From contig JABWDB010000004.1 in NCBI GenBank assembly GCA_019614645.1, forward strand, positions 22,506,001 to 22,570,000: 64,000 nt of DNA, read 5' to 3'. A program made the translations under genes and the position numbers. The number at the start of each line of letters is the position of its first letter. The first letter of the stretch is position 1. The notes under the pieces were generated by a model. It did not search any database, was not told the DNA's origin, and saw nothing but the letters and a program-made list of their open reading frames with translations. Of the stretch, positions 1 through 13,500 are shown in pieces. This DNA is from Stratiolaelaps scimitus (taxonomy: Eukaryota; Arthropoda; Arachnida; Mesostigmata; Laelapidae).

Positions 1-247
1 CTTTCCAATATAATAATTCCTACGAGAACAGCAACCCACTGTACCGAGTCAATCCTTCGACAGATACGAGTGACGTAGACGATACGAAATACGGCATCGC
101 GCAACTAAAATAGGAAGATATATAGAAGTATTCTTCTGACTAAATTTTGCTATTACATTCCTGACTCTCTGTTTTTCCAGCTGACCCTCAGCTGTTCCCC
201 TATCTGACAGGCCTCAGCTCTTAACATTTTCGGTATAACTATGAGGA

Positions 248-641
248 CCTGTCGGGGCCACCTTTGTTTAATCTCTTCCTTACTCGTACCTGGCAAGAAT
301 CTTCAGACAAAGAAAGATGATAAAGAACTCCAAAGGTTCTCCGCATCTGATAGGATTTGAACCCAACATTACATTCCTGACCTAATATAATATAAGTGAG
401 TCGTGAATAAACACAGGATCTCAAGTTTACCGTGCATATCCATAACTTCATTCTACTGATGAATTTAGTAAGTGAGGAGTGGTTTATTCTCGATGATATA
501 TTGTACATTGGTAGTCCCTTACTATACGCAGGCTAGGAACTTAATTTTCTTGGAAAATATATTATTCCCCTTTGTGGATTACGCCTGGATGTGATTCATT
601 TAGGTATCAGGAAGATTCCTAGGTAAGGTGGCCCCGACAGG
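248..641. mobile_element. Short element with 17-bp terminal inverted repeats
   Basis: The 17 bases at 248-264 (CCTGTCGGGGCCACCTT) recur as an exact reverse complement at 625-641. The ~390 bp between shows no coding frame of note, and no clear target-site duplication flanks it. Size and structure fit a non-autonomous DNA element (MITE-like). A tRNA B-box-like sequence lies inside on the - strand at about 350-368. Confidence 0.5.
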
Positions 642-907
642 GGTACCACTGTGGTAATTGAATTGTGACAATGTTGTTTAATTTGGTTGTTCCGATAGTT
701 AACAGTTATCCACATTTGATCAACTTTTCATATTATTATAGTAGAAAAATGTGGGCGCTATATTTTCAAGAATTTGTTTAGCCAACGCTCCTCGAACGGA
801 CAGTGCGCAAAACACTGTACCAGTACACGGCAAGGCGGATTGCAGGAAGGTTAAACTCCAAAGCCATTTTCAGTTTTCCTCTCTTTCTCTCTCTCTCTCT
901 CTCTCAG

Positions 908-1009
908 ATCGTGAAAACGACCAGGAATATGTCGTTGTACGCTTTGTTCAATCCCCGTTTGGTATTTCCACTATTACTACTCGCGACTATCACTAAAATC
1001 TACGTACAG
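908..1009 (+). CDS. Candidate exon with hydrophobic N-terminal segment
   Basis: The acceptor is a long CT run ending CTCTCAG (through 907). The donor is TACGTACAG|GTACAG. Thirty-four codons stay open from phase 0 to phase 0. They contain MSLYALFNPRLVFPLLLLAT, which reads like a signal peptide or membrane segment. The next candidate exon (1373-1803) also starts in phase 0. The CT run may be a simple repeat that only mimics a tract, and no homology is known. Confidence 0.28.
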
Positions 1010-1372
1010 GTACAGCTACCAGCAGCACCGCTGGGTCAACCACTCGAGTCTCTGATCTCAAATCCATTCGACCTCCGAACGCAAAGCGCAGAACGCCTTC
1101 GGGGGCCTGCCCGTCCGCGAGGCAGGTCACTGCGGCCGGGGGGGCGGGGGGTGCGGTTCGGCTCGCGTACTCGTCCCATACTCGTCTACGGCGCAACGTT
1201 CCTCGAGATCGAATGCGAATCGGAAACAACCAACAAACAAGCTCGGCAGCTCGTAGCGTCGGAACGGCAGACTCTTCGTGCGCAAGTCACCCCATTTCCC
1301 GGCCGTCCCCGCACGCGTCCCCCTTGCCTCACTCGATAGCAATGCAGGTTCCGTTTTTTCTGTTTGCTTCAG

Positions 1373-1803
1373 GGGAGAACCGATGCCCCGAAGTCCGGAG
1401 GCCTCGTCTACCCTCGGGTGCCACCGCTGTCGCGCGCCGCCGCTGGTGATTGTCGTGGTGAGATCATTCGAAATCCATTATCCCGCGTCGGTTCGTTGTC
1501 GTTTCTCCCTTGTCGACATCGTGAGAACGTGCCGCCTAGACCACCTCCTCTTCCTCTGGCTGGCTCTGTATGCGAGTCGCTCCTCGATACTCCACCGGCG
1601 GCAGCAACAGTAGTAGCAGCAGCAGCAGCAGCTGAACGGGCTCAATGGCATGCCAGGCTAGCGCTAGTGGGATCCGAGACGGGGAAAGACGATAACGACA
1701 CTGGCTGTTGCCAGAGCTACATAGGCACAGCCTGGTCTGCTACGCATACGGCCGCTATACTAGAGGGAAAGGGCAGTTCCGTCGGAGGGAAGTTGACCGG
1801 GGG
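1373..1803 (+). CDS. Candidate 143-codon Pro/Ala-rich exon
   Basis: It follows a very good acceptor (GTTTTTTCTGTTTGCTTCAG) and ends at GGGG|GTGAGT with two bases left over. The frame is phase 0, open for 143 codons, and rich in Pro and Ala, including a VPPRPPPLPLAG run and a poly-Ala tract from GCA repeats. It could join 908-1009 upstream. A downstream partner in the right phase is not convincing: weak acceptors exist near 2410 and 2476, which would fuse it to the RGS first exon. It may instead be a 5' untranslated exon. Confidence 0.3.
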
Positions 1804-2540
1804 GTGAGTTCTCCGGCAGGAGAGTAAGGGAGAGACACCAGAGCAACGGGAACGACAGTGCGGTAAACTCGCGGCCGCCAGGAGTCGCCTGCAGACGACC
1901 TCAGATTGAACGGCATCGGTTCAAGCCGATCGGCATCGATGCGGGCCGAATCATCGGGCGGGTGATGCAATTCACCTCGAAATGAATGTTGCACACAAAT
2001 CCCGGTCGACTGTCGCTTCGGCGAGCAAAAACATTCAACCGATCAACGGCATTATCAGGCTGATCATTGTTTGCTCAGCTATCGATGGGCGAATCGCCTT
2101 GAGCAATGCGTAACCGCGGCGACGATTAGAATCGCTACAGAGACGATGAGATTCGCTTATTGATAGATATTGAGGCTGATTTTTATTCGATTTTCTACAC
2201 GAGAAAAGAACGATGCCAATTAGGCTCGCATTGGCAACTTGGTGGCCATACGTTCAGCGGCTATGGTTAATGTGGGGACCTGTCGCGGGTGGCGCTGCCG
2301 TCGCGGGGACCACGGCTCCGAGCTCCTATGGCGGTCTCGAAGTGATCTGAGAATGTAAACAATGCGAACGACAGGACAACAGTGGTACGCCAAGTGGGGC
2401 TGAGTTGCAGTGGTGGTCGGTGTGTGAGGTTCCCGTGTGTGAGCTCTGCGAGCTGGTCGCCTCGTGTGGGGGCCAGAGGTGCGAGGCGCTCCAGCGCTGG
2501 CTCGAGCTGGGGGTTCATGCGGAGGGGTCCATCGCTCAAC

Positions 2541-2675
2541 ATGGACGGATCAGGACCAGAAGGTATACCCACCCCGACAGCAAGACGCCAGTCGCCTCGA
2601 GCTTCCGCGGCCACCGAATCACTAGCCCTCGAAGACAGCACAAAGGACAATAGCACACAGCATCGCTACCAAGAA
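2541..2675 (+). CDS. Candidate first coding exon of the RGS gene
   Basis: An ATG at 2541 sits in a good context (AACATGG) and opens a 45-codon Ser/Pro/Thr-rich reading frame. It ends at a GAA|GTGAGT donor in phase 0, which matches the phase 0 start of exon 2 at 15114. An in-frame ATG at 2517 has a weaker context. Composition continues smoothly into exon 2, which is also Ser/Pro-rich. The implied first intron is about 12.4 kb, far longer than the others. A competing first exon lies at 13023-13193, and both could be alternative promoters of one gene. No homology supports this exon. Confidence 0.35.
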
Positions 2676-5600
2676 GTGAGTAGAACACAACTGATCGCCA
2701 CCCTCGCTGTTGGTAAGCCCTGACTGGTTGCTTGTTGACAAACCGTGTGATTCTTTCTGATTGACGTACGTCGGCGCGTTGTTAATGTCACGCCAGGTGC
2801 GTGCGGGCGAGCACGCCAATCATTTGAGGAGATCGCCCCCTTCGAGAATGACCGAACGGGGCTAAGGGGGTCATTTTCCGGGGTGCCTAGGAGGTCGTCG
2901 TGGTGTTGGTGGTGCGGGTTGACATCGTTGTTGGGATTCGTCATGGTACTTGACGATTGTATTGTCTCCGATCGTCTCGTCTCATCTCGCTGTGTCGGTT
3001 TGACCTGTGCCAACCAGACAGTCACCCCGTCGATGTCGGGGGGGGAGGGAGATCTGTAGACCAAACGCACACTCACACACACAGTGTGCTGTTGCTCATT
3101 CAAACGTCTGACGGATTACGGAATGACACGCCGTTGTTTATATCTTTCATCGTGGGGGATAGCTATGGAGGGCAGCCGTTACACGTCCGTGTCCCAGGCC
3201 GTGATCGCCGATTCAGGCCACGGTCCAAGATCATTACTCGTTCTGTTCGATGTTCTGCGACGTTCTGAACAGCGCGGAACGGACACACCGTTGTTGGGCT
3301 GCTGTCGTCGTCCTCGCCTCGGTCTCTGCTGCGGCTGCTGCTGCTTCTGACCCGTGCGACATCAGCAGGCTCACTGGTGATCGTAGACACTTCAGCCGAC
3401 CATTGCTTGCCATTGGTTTCCTGCGTCAGCACAGCCCGATGGCTCGCCCCCGTGAGCCCCCATCAACGACTGCTACTCGCCGTTAGATTCATACCGAACC
3501 ATACACGTACCTACCCGACCCGAAGTAGCACGGCTTGCAGTGGTTGTTGTAGCAGCAGCAGCTCGGATTTGTCGCTTTCACTTGACTATCAGTCACCTGA
3601 ACGGACAGCGGCGGCAGCCAACCGGCCATCGTCCATGCGCGACTAGGCGAGCCCATCGACCGAACGAGAAGGCCAAACAAACAAGCAAGTGAGTGGGCCA
3701 GCCAGGAAGCGGTAGAATGCGGGGGACGAGACTACGTCGACAGCGGCGTCCAGTGAACAGTGCCCGAACAAGGAAGGGATCGAGGAATCGAGCCAACGAA
3801 CGAGTCAAGGAACGCAAAACACAGAAAGATTCCATTGTTGCTACTGCTTGCCCTGGGGGGCTGGTGCACGGAGTGCACGTTGCTCTCGCTGAATGTACAT
3901 ACATGCTCGTGCTGGACCGTGCGGCCGCGGTGGTGACGGCGGCCGAAACACGGACCGAGACATTGATCACTTGACTCAAACACACGTTCTCTTTGAGGCC
4001 GCTCACTGACCGTCATCGATGCCCTCGTCCTCGGCTGCTCTCCGGTTCAATGATGTTCGTACCGATGAGCGCCGCACGCATCGTATGCTGAGATGACTGT
4101 GAATCGTCCTCCGAGATCGACTCGTTGCGACGTTGTCCAGCATCTAGTCAATGACGGAGGAGAGGGCTGACTGGGGCCTTTCCGTGTGCATCCTATGTCC
4201 TCGTGCTTTTTCCTTTACTGCCAATTCGGAGCAGCTCACGCGGCTGTCAGATGGTACAAAGCCGCGGCAGTGGCAGAAACAGCCACAGAAGTAGTAGCAG
4301 CACAGGTGGTAATATGATAATATGAGGCGCCCGCTCCACAATTCGTTACGTCCTGGCGTTGTCGTTGCTTCGGCCTATGTTAGCGTTGTTGTCGCGATTG
4401 TTTTTGTGGTTGATGCCATTGTTGCTGCTGCTGCTGCTGCTGTTGTCGTCGTCCTGGAGTTCTCTACAATTCACCTATTTACGTCTCTGGAACAGGACAT
4501 CCCTTTCGAAAGTTGCGCCTCTTTATCCTATAAACGATATCTGGCAATTTCCGTACGACATATTCGTAGCTCAGTCAAATCATCTTGTTTCTGTCGGCGT
4601 CCGACGATCGTCGCTCGAATGAGCCACATCAGCGGGGGCCGCAGTAGCAGCAGCAATAGTGCATAAGTGCGCAGAGTGAGTGACAGGCAAAGAGATACGC
4701 CTGTATTCCCTATGTAATCTATCTATCTATCATCGATATATATATATATATATATCTTTCGATTCGCGCTGCGGCAATGCCGATTCGGTACCATCGACTA
4801 CACCAGCATGGGGGGAGGGGGGTGGGTGGGGGGAGGAGCAGCAGAGGCAACAACGACTACTAACACTACGAGTGTATACAGTCACCGTCGGCCGACGGTA
4901 AATTGCACATAGCCCTCAAGCGCTGCTACTGCCGCAACCACCAACCCGTCGTCCTCTGGCTCATCGTCCATCGAGTTCAACAGTACGACGGTCCAGTCCG
5001 TCCGCTAGGGTAAGGGACGGCAGGAGTATTTTGGGGTCACAGGCAGACATCTACCGGAGAGCGTCCAAAGCAGCCGTCGAAGTTCGGACGCGTCGAGTGG
5101 TCGTATTACGAATCGTTGGGGGGTGATAAGAGGGGCAGCGGGGTTGCACGCGCAAGCCAAAGCGTGCATACTTCTCTCATGGCCAATCCGGCGGCCGTAT
5201 CGAATTAGCATTTATTGAACGGCGCAGAACGCCGCTACGTTCACCGATGCTACTGCTGCCAACGCAGCCGCCGGTTCTCTCACCGTGTCGTTGTGGCTGT
5301 GGCGAGCTTCCACAGGAGCTCGGGCCGACTGTCGGCGGGCCCCACAGCGTTCCGTTGTGGTGACGTCCGGCGGCGATCGTCCATCGGCCGCGGGCTGGAG
5401 GCCATCCTGTCCAGCCGCTGACCTGCAAATGCTCCGGCATTTGGCATTTCGCCGCCTCGTCTGTGGCCATCGGACGGGGCAAGACAACAGTGTACAGGGT
5501 GAGGGAGGCGACGGCGCATGGGCTGACCCCAGACTCGTCTCTGGGTTCAACTCGACTCTCGAATAGAATCGACAAACTCGAACTCCACTCCCAAGGAGCA

Positions 5601-8600
5601 CAACCGGTAGTCGAAACTGTAATGACAGACCAACGTCAGCCGATTGTAGCGTGGCTGTAAAGAGGTAACCACGGCAGGGGAATAACAGTAAATAGGAAGG
5701 CAGAGACAGGCTTAAGGAAGAGAAGGACACGCTCAGCGAGAGGAATAGATCCTTCCACCGCGTCCTGTTCAGCACTCAAGACTCGGGTCGTATTCGCACC
5801 AAAAGCATCGATCTACGTGAATGTGGTTGTAGTCGTCGAAAGATCACCTGCCGCTGGAAGGCCTTCTGCAACTCGACACTTACGACTGTCTGGATTGACA
5901 GGACAACATATTTGCTCGTATCGCCACAGAAGTGTGATCGATCCGCTACCGTTCCTTTACTAATGCTACGACGGCTTACGGAGAGGTCGCGCTCAACCGG
6001 TCTGGCCCCGAAGAAGTCAAGTGGCAAATTCAGTAGAAACACGCCCGATAGAATCCTGGTGTGACCGTTTGCTTGTCGTTGTTGTCGTTATCGTCGCCGT
6101 AGGGAGGTTGACGGAGCTGACGGCGCGATTGGCGATTGATAGCTTGTTCCTCGTGTGTTTCCTATGTTGGTGTGTTGCGCGTTCTTTTCCAATCGCCTCA
6201 AGGCGTGCGAGAGTGAGCGTCTGTGCTTTTGCCGGTTCAGCTGTACACAAATCCGTGCGACAATAATAATAATAATGCCAGAGAGCGAGATGGAGAAAGA
6301 GAGAAATACAGATCTCGCTGGCTTGTCTATCAGTGTATGCTTCTTTACTAGGGGAGTGCAAACGTGTGGTGCGGTACTTTGCCGTGATGAGTCTCCATCT
6401 GGCGTGCGAGTGTGTTGTTCCTCTGCTGTATAATTCATAGATACTATTTTGCATATATATATATATAAAAACATACATATAAGACTACCTATTCGTGTGT
6501 AGGCCTGCTGCGGTCTAATCCCAAAAGAAAAAAAAAGCCCAGCAGAAAGCCAACGACGAAAAGGAGAAGAAGGAGAAAGGACGCGCATATGCGTACGCTG
6601 TTAAACACGTACCTATCTCACAATGGACTTTTTGCTCAATGAGGTGGAGTTCTCCATCTTCGAAGGAGTGGCCCTGCTCTTCGACGGTCAGGTCGGTTCG
6701 GTTGTGTTGTACCATAGTTGACCATGTGATGGTGTGATGTGATGCAGTGGTGGTGTTGTGCTCCTCTTATTACACATGTTACGCCCATGCAAGTGAACTG
6801 CCAGCCAAGCGCAGGCACGGCAGATACACAGCTATAGCAAGCACACTACGGCACAGCTCTAGTAGAAGTCGATAGAAGTAGCAGCTGCTGGAGATGTGGC
6901 AGTGGTCGCTGGACTCGTAGTATTAGTGTACATATGTATATCAGCGTATTTATCTATTATACACATTAGGTAGTCTCGGCCGCCGCACACCGTCAAGCGT
7001 CATTGGGAACAGAGGTATGAACGCTCGTTTTCGGGCACCTTTCAGACGATTCCCCTCGAACCGTGTCCCGTTTTGATAACTACGAACATGTATGAATAAT
7101 GCAATGCACAAACAGACACGTGGGCGATTGTACGATGACTGTGGCAGATGAGGAGACTCATTTTAAGAGAAAGAGAGAGACATAGATACATATAGATTGA
7201 TGATAGATAAATATTAAGGGTACAAGGGATATCGTCCTCTCTTTGCCTTTAACAGCACCGACATATGCTATATGTACATATATATATTTATATATATATA
7301 AATATAAATTATTCTATTATTATATAAATAATAATCATAATATGATGTATAGTTGAGAATGCATCTGAATGTTCGGTTAGTAGATTTTTCGGTAGTCATA
7401 AATACGATAGGTGCGTACGGTCAGGAAAGAAATAGTCCTCAGATGCTTAATGAACCTTCTGGATATTTTTCGATACATTATGATATAAATTGGCTGCACC
7501 GAACAAATCGTTTTTCTATGTCGGCTACACACGAATATATAAGATCATTGGTGATTTGGCGTAAATTCACGTATTCGAAACGTTTATCGAGTATTTATTT
7601 TTGCGTGTTGCTTGGCACTGGTTGAACCGTGACGGCGGGCCTTGGGTCGCTCTCATTATGACCTTTGAATGTGATCGTCTACAGTTGTCCCGCGATGATG
7701 CAGGGTCAAGCTGAAATCTCTATAATCTGGTGGTAATTACCGAACCGATCTCAGGGATTCAACGGGTGACTCCTCAAAAATGGTTCCTCGGTTGATGGAC
7801 CCGGGAAACGTGAGACTACAGGCACTATTCCACAGTGCAGGATACAAGTGCTGATCAATTTCAACTTGCTTGCAACATAAAAGGCAATAAAATGTAACTC
7901 ACAAAAAACGGGCCCTTAATTTCAGGTCTAACCGATTAAAGGCGAGTTGAATTTCCACAGCATTATTCAACACTACACAAATCGGCGACGGTTACACGAA
8001 TAGTAAACACGTGCAGAACAAAAGAATTCAAGTTAGAGCTTGTGCGTAAAACGCACATATAGCCCTGTCTAGTTACACTCTTAATTATAATCCATACTAT
8101 AAAAATGTGGTTAAAAGCTGTGTTCCTCCACGTTGTATCCTTCGTCCATACGAACTCACCACGACATGAAAATTGTGTCGCTTGTGCGAGAGTGTTTTCG
8201 TCATTTTCGGCTACCTATCATAAAAGTCTCCATAAGCCAGTTGCAGCCGTTCGGCGTTCTCTAGTCGACATCTTCATCTCGGTTCTGTGTTGCGCCCTTT
8301 GACATGTGAATGTCGCCGTGGTGTCAGTGCACGGCGGCGATTCGATCACCGCTTTCGCCAACGATAAGTCCCGCCTTGAAATGTTTAGTTCCCATCGACT
8401 TGTGTATAGGTGCGCAGGTATGGGTGTGTGCATTTGTGGGTGTATGCGTGTATATTGTACCAGTTGCTCAGCTGGAAGTAACTGCAGACGAGGCCGATGA
8501 GACGAGAGGACGAGACAAGTAGGGTGTCTAACTGAACGTGATAAAGTGGCAACATCAGATATAGTACCCTAATAGGAGTTTGCCGATACCCGTTAGCCTA

Positions 8601-10446
8601 TGCATAACATATCTGTCCGACCCTCCCACCTTTGCATGAGTTAGTAGTAGTGGTAGTAGTACTCTCTCGTTTCGCCCCCTCGTCTTGAAGTCGAACGGTT
8701 GCGCCTTCGAGAACAGCAGACTCTACAGCAGCAGCATTCGAGAAATCGAAGGCGGGAGCCACAACCGAAATGGTCTTTTCATTGTGGGGTAGTTTCTGAC
8801 CCTATGACCCCTGACGATGTTTCTTCTACAGTACTCGCCTATCGATCTAAATCAAGCCGTGCCGTCGACAAAGATGCTTACAGCATCTTGCTCGGCGATC
8901 GTTTGCGCAGTATTTGACGTGATTTCCTTCCTTGCCAAGAATGGCATCCTTAGTCTGACCACGCTCAGGGTGGCTAGCCTAATTCAACCTGGCTTTGTAG
9001 TCCTACTAGATTACGGGCCCTATGCAATTTGGTGTCTGCCTTGAGGGGTGGCTGCTTTGCGACTTCGAGAGATCTTGCCGTTCTCAACCAGTAGGTCGCG
9101 TTTCGGTCACGCCATCAAGAGATAGGCACATTTGAAGTCCGAAGCGGGACTCTCATACGTGGTCCATGTTGGGATACTATCATCCCATTCCTCCACAGCC
9201 CAGAGACAGAAACAGCGCAGCCGAAAGTTGATGAACGAAAAATGCCAAGGCGGTACCTATGTACGCTATCTTTTGTACTGTTGTGATTAGGTTGGTAGGA
9301 ACACAAACTAATAGAGAGTAAGGGGCCTGTTGAGGTCTGCGAGATAATCGCACGCGAGCGATTTCGTTCGTAAACGCATTGAGTCACCAGAATGACTAGG
9401 TTTAAAAAGCAAGCAACTACGTCTGTCTCTTGTTCTGGCTAACGTTACGTTGAAATTGGGGTTGACGTAAAACGACCACATTTCGCTTTTAGCAACAAAC
9501 GAGCCCAACCGACTAATTACGAATTTCGTTTGCTAGCTAACAAAACCCAATAGTACCCAGTTGACTGGCCCTGCTCCCTGGCTGTGATATGGCAAGCATC
9601 CGAAACAACGGGCAAGTATGGCCTATTCGTGGGGTCCATAGCATGGCATGTGCCCCCCCCCGAGCTATTAGTCCCCAATCTCGAGTCTCTTTTGCAGTCG
9701 AAGTCAAGACGATACCTTGCAAGGCAGCTTTGCTTCCCAATTTAGCAACAACATCACCAGCAGCATGCTGTATTGGCTGGGAGGTTAGCCCGGCGCGTCA
9801 AAAGATCCTTCTGCCCTGATGTCGAGCTGTGCAGTTATTAGAAAGGACGCTCGTACAATATTATGGGCGAACGACCAGATGAGCAGTCCACTGCTTTCGA
9901 CTCTAATTCAGATAAGGGTGACCTGATCCACATCTAGGATGTTCGTGTGGGCGTAGTTTGCGAGATAGGTGGACACGATTGCGCTGCTGGATCAGTAGCC
10001 AGCCTGCAATGCCTGAAGTAAAATCCGACTGTGTTAAAGCGTACACATGGAGATTCATATTCAAGTGTATACGCGACTGTACAAGAGTGCGGATCGGTGT
10101 GTCTGTAAAAAGCCTGTTGTGCGCTTGAATAAGTCGTATACATAGATGAGGCGATTGTGTTCCCGTAGCTAGTTGTTATTGTCGTTACAGATACTGATCG
10201 ACGGGTATATTGTTGACGACAGGCCCCAGAAGGAACCTCGAACAGGTTTTCTCTAGTGAAATTCAGCGGTTGCTTGAAATTGGCCATGAATTCGCCAGAT
10301 ATTGGGGCCCGATGGATAAAAGCTCGGAACACGAACTCATTAACAGTACGAGAACCCTTCGAGTATATGATACTTCGTAGCTTCGACATATATTTCATAG
10401 AAAAAAAGTTATAAACACTAAGTATCATACCATCTGCGGAGCGAAG

Positions 10447-10504
<58 letters not shown>

Positions 10505-13500
10505 TCGCTTCAAGGCTTGGCAAACAGAAGAGGGCCAATCTCGAGAGTCCACTGAGGCTCGACGTCCGCTGTACGAAAGGAATTTTGCTTATGTCCTCCG
10601 CAGTGTGTGGGGTGTCTGTCTGTGTGTATGGTGCCTAATAATCATTATCTTCCCTTCGGATCAGATCAGATGTTCCGTTAATGTCCGCGTATCCATTCGA
10701 CCGTGCCAAACGATGAATCAGCAGATTTTTCCTAGAATCGTGTTGTCATTCGAATGGCATCAGTCGAGAGGGACCGATATTCCGAGCAAGCCCCTTGAGA
10801 TCTATAAAATGCAATCACTATCAGGTTTATATTGGATCTCTTTTTCAAAGCATAGGCTGCCCTTCTAAACAAAACAAAGGGCTAACAGGGGACACAGTCT
10901 TATGATAATAATATTAATTATAATGATTGATACCGCTAATAATGTAACTAGGAAAAACATAGGCTTTAGTGCTAATCTGTGACAGAAATCAGTTGAAGCG
11001 TTCCGCTTTCCTGTTTCCTAGTGTGGCTGATGACGCCCCTGGCTGTGCATAGACGATTATGATCGGACACTGGAGCCGAGTATTGATTTTAGAGGTTGGC
11101 AGTCACCCACGAGAGACTCTCCTTCTCTAACTACCTCTCTCGCTCCCCTATTTCAACAATTTCTATTTTCATGCGAGGAAAAACTTAGAGAAAGCCTCAT
11201 GCGGCAACAATGACTGGATGCGATCACATGGATAGAATCCGGCGTAGTCATCCGGTATGCTGATATCTCATCGTTTTGAGGCAGCAACAATCGATAATCA
11301 CGCGTCATGCGTGAGTGTATGGACTAGGCTGGGTTGCCATTACAGCCGTATAGCGACTGTCAGCGTTAGCGGCCGAGAACAAAGGTTTCACCTACGTAAC
11401 AACACAAAGCGCTTATTCTCCGCGCTTCTTTAACACCGATGCTGCTGCCGCGGCGGCGGCAACAGTTTGTTCCCGTCTGCACGATGCGGACGTGTCCATT
11501 GAGCAACGCTAAGGTTGCTCGATCTATATCAGTGCATTATCGTTTTAGGCAAACGGTCGAAAATTCAACGGCAAACTTTGACGCTCTGGAGGAGCTGACT
11601 ACGTCCCGGGGCATTTATATAATCTCGCACCGCTGCCTTACGCACCACCATTGATAAGAGGATTGTTTCAATAGTTTTTTTTTGCTTTCTCAATTGGCGC
11701 TTCTAAATTGTTCTTCTACGAAATAATTGGCACGCAAATAGTGGTCAGCAGAGATTTTGGTACTGTTTTTGGCAATTGACAAAATTGATGGGTTTTGCTC
11801 AACATTTATGTCGGACGTGTATTGGTTTAGGGAACGTAATGCTTGTTGTTGAAATTGACAATTTACTTTTCTCCGTTATTTCAATTATCCCAAATGAGCA
11901 GTTGTCCACGTAGACGGCATCGTGGCAGTAGCTCGGGACAGGCGCAGTTTCTATAAATCGACCGGTAGAGGGAATAGACCAGTGGCAGAATTTGAAATCC
12001 AGCTGTGGCCTCAGAAGGTGTGAATATACCTCCCCATATTTCTCTTGACAATGTCATGCGGGTAACCAGCAAGACATGTCCAATGGGAGAAACGCTGGGG
12101 GAAAGCCACGAACGAGTCCAGGATCTCAGTCAGATTTCTTACAATTTACTCTAGCCAGCGCGGTGGCTTGGACGGCTGAGTCTCTAGCTGTGAAAACCGG
12201 ACGCTGCGTGATGCCATACAAGAGAACTTGAGCATTGTAAATTCCATGTCCTTTAGTATACCAATAAACGTTTACCTTTATAATTATCACTTCGTCTGAA
12301 ACCACACATATTGTCTAAGCGATCTCTGGAATCTCCATAGAGCTATTGGCCTGCTGAAATTAATATACTCACAATTAGTACAGTCGGTTAAAGATAACGC
12401 GGACGGAAGTAGGGGAGTACTTCAATATGGCCAGGACCAATTGCCCGATCAAATTTAGTAGTGCGTGATTGTAATCGGTGCATGCGAGATATGGGAAACG
12501 CCAAGATGATGGAATGTTTCGACGAAGACAACTCGAGTAAGATACACTGGGTTAGCAAAGAATGAAAAAGGTCTTCAGGTGAGCGCAAAGGGATCGTGTT
12601 ATCTACGAGTGCGGAGTCCATCGAGGTAAAATTGTAGACAAGGCATTTTTGGGACATCTAAGGACATCATCTGGTCTTCGGAGGAAGCTGTTAGTGGTGA
12701 TTGTTTCTGATGGAACTCATGCGATCCTCGATAACAATTATAATTGTATACATAAACCTTATTCATTAATTTCATTACGCTATCGGATTCAAACATATCC
12801 TCTATTATTTTAAGCCCGCAGTGTTGTCGTTGAACGCCATCCCGGTAGACAAGGTCACCAATTGCGATGCAATTACATTTTGCTAGTGCCACCGAGGTGT
12901 TTCACTCTTTGGTGGCGCTGTTCTGGTCATCATAAGCTGCTCATCAGCATCATCATTGCCATTGTCGGCACCATCGTGGATAGCAAGCAGCCACCACTAG
13001 TAATCAGCCGTGATCGCCGGCAATGGCAACATTGAAGTTGTTATATCACAACAACTGGAACAACAGCAACAGCGGCAGCACCTGCAGCCGTGGCAGTAGA
13101 GCGGAATCTTGGCCAACGGATCGTCCGTGGGATCGCGGTAAAGAGGGCGCCGCTAGCCGAAGGGTGCCCAGCGGCCAGTACCGATCCATGGAGGTAATGC
13201 GGCTGGGGTCGATAGGGGTCGAGAGGCGAATGAGATGACGGGACCGCGGAGATAAAAATAACATCATCCACCTCCGCCACGACCACCACAACAACAACAA
13301 CAACTACGACGACGACGACGACCTCCTCCTCCTTCCCTCCGCGAGAACCCCAACCCCCTCAAGCCTTGCTATGATCACCATCACCGGCGTTGCCCAACCA
13401 CAACGTTTTGCCCCGGCATTGACCCCCCTGCGAATGACGCGGGGGAGAATCAACCCCAACTCGGAGGGGTAGTGAAGGCTCGCCGCCAGTCTTCGGTCGA

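Larger units (their letters stand above)
700..6500. other. GC-rich island, likely promoter and 5' exon region
   Basis: GC-rich, CpG-rich and trinucleotide-rich (GCA, GTC) DNA with many long open frames on both strands that contradict one another. Apart from the exon candidates at 908-1009, 1373-1803 and 2541-2675 I cannot choose real exons. The + strand frame after an acceptor near 3368 stays open for ~90 codons and is the next best candidate. Such islands usually mark promoters; that is inference. Confidence 0.4.

Noticed and set aside
5177..5775. Long - strand frames (132 and 187 codons) in the first GC island
   Set aside because: Several frames on both strands are open at once, as expected in GC-rich DNA. 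No splice pair or motif favours one.
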